Assembly: GCA_003562655.1 (NCBI GenBank) | Contig: PWUC01000078.1 | Coordinates: 1-8,143, forward strand | Direction: 5' to 3' | Length of the DNA stretch: 8,143 nt | DNA from: Clostridia bacterium | Lineage (GTDB): Bacteria; Bacillota_E; SLMV01; PUMD01 | In this document: positions 1 to 5,203 of the stretch, piece after piece | Layout: each line of letters begins with the position of its first letter | How positions within the stretch are numbered: the first letter of the stretch is position 1 | Translations under genes and position numbers: made by a program | The notes under the pieces: model-generated | The model's database searches: none | What the model was told of the DNA's origin: nothing | What the model saw: the letters and a program-made list of their open reading frames with translations, nothing else

Positions 1-163
1 GCACTCATTAGAGTCCCGCCGACTTTCAATAAGGAGGGCCGGTCGCCTCCGGCGCGTGCGATGTCCGGCATGTGTCAGCCCGGTACGCAGCTGAGTGCCC
101 AATGGGTCAAGCATATTTGCCCACGCACCGAGTCCTGAAACGGAGACCCGATTGCGAACTGCG

Positions 164-1042
164 TCAATCGTGGATCTGCTTGGTCATCACGTACCATCCG
201 GGACGGAGTTCTTCGGTCCTCCGGAAGCCATACCTGTCATAAACCCAATAGGGGTTGAAACCCTCCGGCCATTCGATCCTGCCCACCCCTTCCAGAAAGG
301 GGCGGTCGAGGAACTCCGTCATGTCCAGAACCGAAGACATGAGGACATCCAGTATATCGAGCCTGGGCATGCCCCCGGCCACCTCATAACACCCAACAGT
401 CAAGTGCTCACGGTCCTCTCCCGTCCTGCCGGTAGCGAAACCGTACTCCCGCAGGACTTCTCGGGGGTGAACCTCCACGAGTCCCAGGATCTCATCGTCC
501 CGTTCCAGGAACAGACCAGCGACCTCCTGTTTCGCAAAGGTCTTCAGGAACACAGGCTCCTTGAGTTCAAGGCAATCGGCGCGGAACTCTTCCGCCACTC
601 TGCCTCCGGGATGGTAATCCACGCACAACTCCATTTCCCTTAGGTACGTATCTGCCGTTATCGCAACCGGTCGGATTTTGCCGGACTCAACGTCCGCGTG
701 CAGGTTCACAGAGGTGGTTTTCGGTGGTTCAGTTGAATCCGCGGGCTCCGCTGAGAGTGAGGTCCCGAGCTCCTTGGCAATGGCATCACGATCGGGCGGG
801 GCGGAATCGCTGACCAGCTTCCCATCCACGAACACATCAATGAAAACGGTACGTCTCAATCCCCTCTCATCCAGGACGCCGGCGTCACGATACCAACGGC
901 GTATCGGCTCAGTGATACTGTGATAGGGAACCAGCTGCAGTTCCACCTGTGCCTGCAGGGCCCACCTGCGCACTGCGCCCGCAAACGCTGCATTATAGGC
1001 GCACATTGGTGAGTAAACGGCCACGACTCTCCTCTTGCCCAT
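164..1042 (-). CDS. Thioredoxin/YoaP-like domain fused to a GNAT-like N-acetyltransferase domain
   Basis: The protein has 292 residues. Residues 4-92 look like a thioredoxin fold: a first beta strand runs into SPMCAYNAAF (11-20), where CxxC would normally lie, but only one Cys (C14) is present. A later strand pair, FIDVFVDGKLVSD (67-79), resembles the YoaP C-terminal domain pattern. A Pro/Ser/Thr-rich linker (about 95-112) leads to a GNAT-like half. Its last part, YWVYDRYGFRRTEEL (265-279) followed by WYVMTKQI (283-290), is the typical GNAT C-terminal strand pair. The frame stays open upstream to 1297, but I chose ATG 1042. It is preceded by AGGGGTGAT, and the promoter at 1119-1146 would start transcription near 1112, downstream of the earlier start codons. 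The function is probably acylation of a small molecule or thiol; the substrate is unknown. The GNAT call is good, while the Trx/YoaP call rests on fold pattern only. Confidence 0.8.
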   Translation of the reverse strand: MGKRRVVAVYSPMCAYNAAFAGAVRRWALQAQVELQLVPYHSITEPIRRWYRDAGVLDERGLRRTVFIDVFVDGKLVSDSAPPDRDAIAKELGTSLSAEPADSTEPPKTTSVNLHADVESGKIRPVAITADTYLREMELCVDYHPGGRVAEEFRADCLELKEPVFLKTFAKQEVAGLFLERDDEILGLVEVHPREVLREYGFATGRTGEDREHLTVGCYEVAGGMPRLDILDVLMSSVLDMTEFLDRPFLEGVGRIEWPEGFNPYWVYDRYGFRRTEELRPGWYVMTKQIHD

Positions 1043-1094
1043 GTCATCACCCCTACCGTTTCCTTTACGACTGTTCAACGCGGACAGTCTGAAA

Positions 1095-1112
1095 GATGAT
1101 CCGCGAATCATC
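1095..1112 (-). promoter_or_regulatory. Operator-like 18-bp dyad at the transcription start of the GNAT-fusion gene
   Basis: On the plus strand, GATGATCCGCGAATCATC is self-complementary at 8 of its 9 base pairs; only the 7/12 pair mismatches. It covers roughly +1 to +18 relative to the predicted start, a usual site for a dimeric repressor. The uninterrupted symmetry has no loop, so a protein-binding site is more likely than an RNA hairpin. The regulator is unknown. Confidence 0.5.
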
Positions 1113-1118
1113 AAGTCC

Positions 1119-1146
1119 ATTATATAGAACGCCTGTTCGGCGTCAA
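1119..1146 (-). promoter_or_regulatory. Sigma-A-type promoter of the GNAT-fusion gene
   Basis: Read on the minus strand, TTGACG (1141-1146) and TATAAT (1119-1124) are separated by 16 bp. That is 5/6 and 6/6 to the vegetative consensus. Transcription should begin near 1112, giving a leader of about 70 nt that carries the GGGGTGAT ribosome binding site just before ATG 1042. This promoter rules out the longer reading frame that opens at 1297. Confidence 0.75.
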
Positions 1147-1293
1147 GGGCGGATTGTCCGTCACCAGGTGTAATCCATCGAGTCTTTGATGCGGCGCTTG
1201 ATGCGCGGGAAACTGCCTGGATCACGCGGGCTGACAACGCGCATGCGCACACACCGGTGTCCGGAGCGGCCGAAAAAAGGAGCTCCCCCGGGG

Positions 1294-1626
1294 TCATGTC
1301 GGAAGACCCATGGTCACCTCGAGGTGAGCTTCCCGGGTGTCGTCAGGTGCCGGGGTGAGAAGAAACTCCCCGGCCAGGTCCGCTTCGAATCGTTCGAACA
1401 GGTCGCCCACGCCGAAGCCCCAGTCGAATGAGGTCTTTGCCTGATATCCGGCCACCTCCGCAACGTGAGTAATGAACGGGTCGATGTAGAGGTACCTGAC
1501 CATGAATCCCAATGCCCTACACTCATCTGGTTTGAAGTGAGGAGCCTGGGGCCTGTAACCTGCAGAGCGTCGCCCGAGCACCCCGACATACATCCCGGGT
1601 CTCGGAGGCGATAGGTCGGGCAGCAT
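1294..1626 (-). CDS. Hypothetical protein, 110 residues, not recognised
   Basis: I do not recognise the family. The frame shows real-gene codon use, with G/C at most third positions, especially in the second half. Its composition is protein-like: aromatic and acidic residues are spread through the segment from about residue 40 (MVRYLYIDPF) to the C-terminus (HLEVTMGLPT). There are no membrane segments or signal peptide. The start is uncertain: ATG 1626, ATG 1593 and ATG 1503 are all possible, and none has a good ribosome binding site. The frame upstream stays open to a TAG near 1711, so this may be the tail of a gene that has lost its 5' end. A T6 run follows the stop at 1272-1277 (read on the minus strand). 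It lies upstream of, and points the same way as, the GNAT-fusion gene, but that gene has its own promoter. Confidence 0.45.
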   Translation of the reverse strand: MLPDLSPPRPGMYVGVLGRRSAGYRPQAPHFKPDECRALGFMVRYLYIDPFITHVAEVAGYQAKTSFDWGFGVGDLFERFEADLAGEFLLTPAPDDTREAHLEVTMGLPT

Positions 1627-1686
1627 ACTGCAGATCCGCTGGCTGCAAACTGCACGTCTGTCGGGGCCGGTATGTCGGGTAGGAGT

Positions 1687-1705
1687 GAAGCGGTTCGAAC
1701 GCTTC
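1687..1705. promoter_or_regulatory. Dyad upstream of the oadB-like promoter
   Basis: GAAGCGGTTCGAACGCTTC has perfect 6-bp arms (GAAGCG/CGCTTC) around a centre holding the palindrome TTCGAA. With one bulged G the arms extend to 9 bp. It ends 8 bp before the -35 box, a usual activator or repressor position. A further pair, GTGAA (1685-1689) and TTCAC (1714-1718, inside the -35 box), encloses it. It could instead be an RNA hairpin of an upstream transcript. Confidence 0.4.
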
Positions 1706-1713
1706 TAATCCTG

Positions 1714-1742
1714 TTCACAGCACCTATCGGAGGTGTTATAAT
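1714..1742 (+). promoter_or_regulatory. Sigma-A-type promoter of the oadB-like gene
   Basis: TTCACA (1714-1719; 5/6 to TTGACA) and a perfect TATAAT (1737-1742) are separated by 17 bp. The spacer holds a short inverted repeat, CACCT (1721-1725) / AGGTG (1731-1735), which could bind a regulator. Transcription should start near 1749, leaving a short leader of about 25 nt that consists mostly of the ribosome binding site. Confidence 0.8.
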
Positions 1743-1773
1743 ACGAGGGAATTGTTGAGGAAGGAGGGGCGCC

Positions 1774-2904
1774 TTGCTTTCCCAGATCTTTGCGGTGTTC
1801 GGCAATGTAGGTGCGCTACATATTACGGTAGGCCAGGCTGGCATGCTTTTGATTGGGCTCATTCTGATCTACCTGGCGATCGCCAAGAAATATGAGCCCT
1901 TATTGCTGCTTCCCATCGGGTTTGGCATGATACTTGGAAATATGCCGCTGGCCGGCCTGATGCAGGCTCCGACTGAAGGGGTCACAGGGGGGCTATTGTG
2001 GTATCTGTACCAGGGTGTTGATCTTGCCATCTTCCCTCCACTGATATTTCTTGGCATAGGAGCAATGACCGACTTCGCACCCCTCATGGCCAATCCCTTT
2101 ACCGTGCTTCTAGGAGCCGCAGCCCAGGCAGGCATCTTCACCAGCTTCCTGGGAGCCATGTACCTCGGGTTCACTCCTGCACAATCCGGAGCGATAGGGA
2201 TCATCGGAGGAGCGGATGGACCCACGGCGGTGTTTCTCAGCACGCATCTTGCGCCGGAGCTTCTCGGACCCATCGCGGTGGCCGCCCACTCCTACATGGC
2301 CCTGGTACCGGTAATCCAGCCTCCAGTGGTGAAACTGCTGACAACAAAGCGCGAACGTGCCATCGTAATGCCCAAGCTGCGTCCCATCCCCAAGACCGAG
2401 AAGATCCTGTTCCCCATCATCATAACCATCCTGGTGGGTCTCATCATACCGCAGGCGATTCCTCTCGTGGGCATGCTGATGCTGGGGAACCTCATGAGGG
2501 AATCAGGCGTCGTGGACAGACTCGCAAATGCGGCTGCCAACGAGTTGACCAACATCGTGACGATATTTCTCGCCCTCACCGTGGGAGCCAGTGCCTCAGC
2601 GGAGCGCTTTTTCACTGCGGAGTTTCTCTCAATACTGGGCCTCGGTCTGGCGGCCTTTGCCGTCAGCACTGCTGCCGGTGTGCTGCTGGCCAAGCTGGCA
2701 AACCTGTTTAACGGTGGAAAGATCAACCCCCTCATCGGTGCGGCAGGGGTCTCCGCCGTTCCCCAGGCGGCCCGGGTCGCCCAGCAGCTCGGAAGAGAGG
2801 TCGACCCCAATAACTTCGTGTTGATGCATGCCATGGGACCGAATGTGGCCGGGGTTATCGGTTCGGCTGTTGCCGCCGGGGTCCTGTGGTCGCTGCTGGG
2901 ATGA
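1774..2904 (+). CDS. oadB: Sodium ion-translocating decarboxylase beta subunit (OadB/GcdB/MmdB family)
   Basis: The protein has 376 residues, the usual length for bacterial beta subunits of this family. In oxaloacetate, glutaconyl-CoA or methylmalonyl-CoA decarboxylases this membrane subunit releases CO2 from carboxybiotin and exports Na+. Residues shown to matter in the Klebsiella OadB are all present at one constant offset of 55: D148 in GGADGPT (D203), Y174 (Y229), N318 (N373), G322 (G377), S327 (S382) and R334 (R389). Hydrophobic segments run throughout, with the conserved [12 protein letters not shown] (45-56) near the N-terminus. The start is TTG 1774, because AAGGAGGGG (1761-1769) is placed for it. 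No alpha, gamma or biotin-carrier gene adjoins it, so the substrate cannot be named and the symbol marks only the family. Partners are presumably encoded elsewhere. Confidence 0.95.
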   Translation: MLSQIFAVFGNVGALHITVGQAGMLLIGLILIYLAIAKKYEPLLLLPIGFGMILGNMPLAGLMQAPTEGVTGGLLWYLYQGVDLAIFPPLIFLGIGAMTDFAPLMANPFTVLLGAAAQAGIFTSFLGAMYLGFTPAQSGAIGIIGGADGPTAVFLSTHLAPELLGPIAVAAHSYMALVPVIQPPVVKLLTTKRERAIVMPKLRPIPKTEKILFPIIITILVGLIIPQAIPLVGMLMLGNLMRESGVVDRLANAAANELTNIVTIFLALTVGASASAERFFTAEFLSILGLGLAAFAVSTAAGVLLAKLANLFNGGKINPLIGAAGVSAVPQAARVAQQLGREVDPNNFVLMHAMGPNVAGVIGSAVAAGVLWSLLG

Positions 2905-2936
2905 TCAGCTCCGAGGCGTAGAGTGGGTTCTTTGAG

Positions 2937-2967
2937 GCGAGCAGATGCTGCAGCTGGATCTGCTCGC
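2937..2967. terminator. Strong hairpin after the oadB-like gene
   Basis: GCGAGCAGAT (2937-2946) pairs perfectly with ATCTGCTCGC (2958-2967) around an 11-nt loop, starting 33 nt after the oadB stop. There is no U tract on either strand, so it is not a textbook intrinsic terminator. It may work as a Rho-dependent or bidirectional stop between convergent genes, or as a 3' end stabiliser. Confidence 0.5.
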
Positions 2968-3039
2968 TCCCTCCTGGTTGCCATATGGCGATGGCCAGGA
3001 TTGCCCGGGAAACGCCCCGCAGACAGCATCTTACACGAC

Positions 3040-3064
3040 TGGGCCCGCCATGTGAGCGGGCCCA
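3040..3064. terminator. GC-rich hairpin after the SLH-GH18 gene
   Basis: TGGGCCCGC (3040-3048) pairs perfectly with GCGGGCCCA (3056-3064) around the 7-nt loop CATGTGA. On the minus strand it begins 10 nt after the stop codon of the SLH-GH18 gene. No U run follows in either direction. Its position between convergent genes suggests transcription ending or 3' end protection. Confidence 0.5.
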
Positions 3065-3073
3065 TGGGATGTC

Positions 3074-4750
3074 TCAGTCAAGGACCTCGTAGATCACGGG
3101 CCATGCGGAGGGTGCCTCCTGGCCCAGCCGCCAGAAAGCCACCCCGGCCAGGTTGTATTCTGTCACCAGGGATAGTTTTGCCCTCAGGCTGTCCTCGTTT
3201 TCAAAATAGACGATCCTCTTTACGCCGTCATCGGCGGTGTAGCGGTAGAAGGGTGTCTGGTATCGTTCTGACCACTCGATGCTCGCCCGGTGCTGCCGGG
3301 CCTGGTTGACGGCCGTTGGCCACCACAGGGCCCGGGCCCGGTGGGGTTCGCTGATGTCCTCCCAGTCGTATCCGTAGAAGGGCGCACCGAGCAGGATGTT
3401 CTCCGCCGGCATGGTCGAGAGGGTGTACTTGACGACATTCTCCACCCAGTTGACGGGAGCAACTGGACCCGGTGCTGCCGTACTCCAGTGGAAGTCGTAC
3501 GCCATGGGCATCATGTAATGAACGTACCGTCCGAGTACCGGGTAGTCGAAGGCTCCTGACCAGCCATGCAGCGGGTTGTCAACGGTCTTGGCCGGCACGG
3601 CCATGGTTATGATGTAGTCGTTTGCCAGCTGTCGCCACAGGAGGCCCATGAAGCTGCTGAGGGCCCCGCGGTCGCTGGGGTCTACGTCTTCGAAGTTTAT
3701 GTTGACCCCGTCATAGCCGCGCTGAAGGACTGCCTCTATTGCATCGAGCGCCTCCCGAGTATAGCGAGTATCATTCAGGATCCTGTCGGCGACGCTCGGG
3801 CAGAAGCTGTTGGTGATGCGGACAAGAACCGCCTGATCGTCGCGCCGGGCCGCCTCAGAGAACAGGAAGTCACTGTCGTGGCCGCTCAGCCCCAGGTTGC
3901 CCCCCTCGTCGAAGGTGAAGCCGTACCCCGAGGACATAATCACCATGTTAACCCGGGCTCCGAAGCGGGACATGGACTGGTAGGAGTCGCCCCTGGCTGC
4001 ATCGGTGCCCATGTACCATCCCGCCACCAGGTACTGATGGATGGGTGAATGATGTAGGGTGGGTGGGCTGAAGATCCCGTCTGCATCCAGCTCGTCGAGC
4101 TCGACGATGAATCGTTCTAGCATGGTCGCGGCCTCGGCCCTGGTGATCGGGTCTGCGGGTGCGAATATCCGGTGTGGGTAGGTCGTTCGCCCGACGACCA
4201 GCCTCTGCCGCACCGCTGCTGCCGCTGGCAGGGCCCAGTCAGGTATCTGATCGCCGTCCTGGAAAAAAGGGGCGGCAAGAAACCTGGGCTCGGCAGGCAC
4301 CCCGAGCGCGACCAGGACCCGGCCCAGTATCGTTGCCATCTGGGCGCGGGTGACCGGATCGGACGGACCGAAGGAGCCGTCCGGGTATCCCTGGAGGAGT
4401 TCCAGCTCGACGGCCCTTGCCACCTCGCCGTGGGCTGCGCTCGATATCCTGTGGGCATCGGTGAAGTCCAGGGGGGTCTGCGACGGCGTCTCTCCCAGGG
4501 CGCGGACCACCCACACGGCGAAATCCAACCGGCTTACCGCCCGGTCGGGTGCAAAGCGGTCCTCGGACAGTGGCGATACGACGCCTGAGCTGTGAAGTAG
4601 TGTTATGGTGTCGCGGGCCCAGTGTTCACGAATGTCAGAGAGGACGGTGGAGGCGAGAGACTGGGCTGCGACTGGGCCCTGTGAGGTGAAGATCGCCACG
4701 ATGAGGGACAGGATCATGAGTGAGCGGAGATAGCTGCGACAATGCCTCAT
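3074..4750 (-). CDS. Secreted three-SLH-domain glycoside hydrolase family 18 (YaaH/SleL-like peptidoglycan hydrolase)
   Basis: The protein has 558 residues. Residues 1-30 form a signal peptide: RHCRSYLR, then a hydrophobic core, then VAAQS with likely cleavage after the AA. Three SLH domains follow at about 37-86, 96-150 (with LQGYPDGSFGPSDPVTRAQ) and 162-215 (with FAPADPITRAE); such domains bind pyruvylated cell-wall polymer. From about 237 to the end is a GH18 domain of the spore cortex-lytic type, recognised by MMPMAYDFHWS, APVNWVENVVKYTL, LLGAPFYGYDW and the final LAGVAFWRLGQE. The active-site loop is YDGVNINFED (346-355), with E354 as the catalytic acid. N352 replaces the Asp usual two residues before it. 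Start ATG 4750 was chosen because AGGAGG lies 7 nt upstream and the signal peptide begins there; an ATG at 4810 would add 20 residues ahead of it. Likely role: wall-anchored N-acetylglucosaminidase in wall or spore turnover. Confidence 0.92.
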   Translation of the reverse strand: MRHCRSYLRSLMILSLIVAIFTSQGPVAAQSLASTVLSDIREHWARDTITLLHSSGVVSPLSEDRFAPDRAVSRLDFAVWVVRALGETPSQTPLDFTDAHRISSAAHGEVARAVELELLQGYPDGSFGPSDPVTRAQMATILGRVLVALGVPAEPRFLAAPFFQDGDQIPDWALPAAAAVRQRLVVGRTTYPHRIFAPADPITRAEAATMLERFIVELDELDADGIFSPPTLHHSPIHQYLVAGWYMGTDAARGDSYQSMSRFGARVNMVIMSSGYGFTFDEGGNLGLSGHDSDFLFSEAARRDDQAVLVRITNSFCPSVADRILNDTRYTREALDAIEAVLQRGYDGVNINFEDVDPSDRGALSSFMGLLWRQLANDYIITMAVPAKTVDNPLHGWSGAFDYPVLGRYVHYMMPMAYDFHWSTAAPGPVAPVNWVENVVKYTLSTMPAENILLGAPFYGYDWEDISEPHRARALWWPTAVNQARQHRASIEWSERYQTPFYRYTADDGVKRIVYFENEDSLRAKLSLVTEYNLAGVAFWRLGQEAPSAWPVIYEVLD

Positions 4751-5029
4751 TGGAAAGCCTCCTGCCAGGATGTGTGTGTCTGCCCACAAAAGGACAGTGA
4801 CCGAAGTCATGGATCTCCCTTTCGCTGTCGGCCGCCGGGAATCCTGTCATGTTTCCGCATGATGCGAGGATGTCACCCTATTGTTGTCAGACTGCGATGC
4901 CCGCCCATTGTCAGCATTGCGCCCGGGGGGGGGAGGTCGTGATCTGTCGGTTCCGGTTCTGTGTGTTACCCGGAGTGGGGCTCTTGGCGTCCCGGGCGGG
5001 GAAACTGGATGTCCTTTATCGCATGTCAT
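4751..5029. other. Leader and upstream region of the SLH-GH18 gene; no gene seen
   Basis: I see no convincing gene here. It holds the ribosome binding site of the SLH-GH18 gene, an in-frame alternative ATG at 4810 with its own GGGAG, and a run of nine G residues (4925-4933). TTGTCAG occurs twice, at 4884-4890 and 4908-4914, exactly 24 bp apart; on the minus strand each contains CTGACA, similar to a -35 box. No matching -10 box could be placed with confidence, so the gene may use an alternative (for example sporulation) sigma factor. Confidence 0.4.
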
Positions 5030-5131
5030 GGCGGGCCCGTGGATGCCGGTCTGCAGGTTGGTGGAGGTCAGATTGGGGGTGGGTCTGGCGCTGCCATCGG
5101 TGCCGGGTTCAGCTGGATCATCCTGAGCCAC
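5030..5131 (-). pseudogene. Vestigial copy of the 5' end of the neighbouring MATE gene
   Basis: On the minus strand a frame opens with GTG 5131 and reads MAQDDPAEPG, later NLTSTNLQT (starting at residue 20). The intact MATE gene opens MTSDDTPES and later has DLTSMDLQT. The DNA around the start is also alike: GACTGGACC-GTG here and GACTGGAACC-ATG in the MATE gene. After about residue 35, near a shared Pro-Ala-Met, the similarity stops and the frame runs into Pro/Arg-rich, noncoding-looking sequence. It begins 72 bp after the MATE stop, in the same direction. This fits a tandem duplicate whose body was lost. The identity is seen by eye over a short stretch only. Confidence 0.45.
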
Positions 5132-5203
5132 GGTCCAGTCGCTACTTCCGCAATGTGCACGTGTCTGCTGGGATCGCGCTTCATCCTGATTCCGTCACCG
5201 TGA

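Noticed and set aside
31..50. AAGGAGGG and a GGAGG/CCTCC hairpin near the left edge
   Set aside because: No start codon lies at a usable distance from the AAGGAGGG. The 5-bp stem with an 8-nt loop is too weak to call a terminator. I see nothing firm in 1-163; one plus frame is open from the edge to a TGA near 138 but shows no recognisable protein.
95..643. 182-residue plus-strand frame over the GNAT gene
   Set aside because: It lies opposite a well-supported coding frame, has no family resemblance, and its length is explained by the GC-rich codon pattern of the minus-strand gene.
1261..1293. Possible terminator with a T6 run after the unknown ORF
   Set aside because: The T6 run is real on the minus strand, but the preceding GC-rich sequence offers only loopless palindromes, not a stable stem with a proper loop.
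1043..1297. N-terminal extension of the GNAT-fusion frame to 1297
   Set aside because: It would place the start upstream of the promoter at 1119-1146, lacks a ribosome binding site, and its sequence is not protein-like.
1314..1862. 182-residue minus-strand frame over the oadB start
   Set aside because: It is Ser/Pro/Arg-rich, overlaps oadB and the better minus-strand frame 1294-1626, and runs through the oadB promoter.
2292..3065. 257-residue minus-strand frame opposite oadB
   Set aside because: It is a shadow of the oadB frame, and it also runs through both intergenic hairpins.
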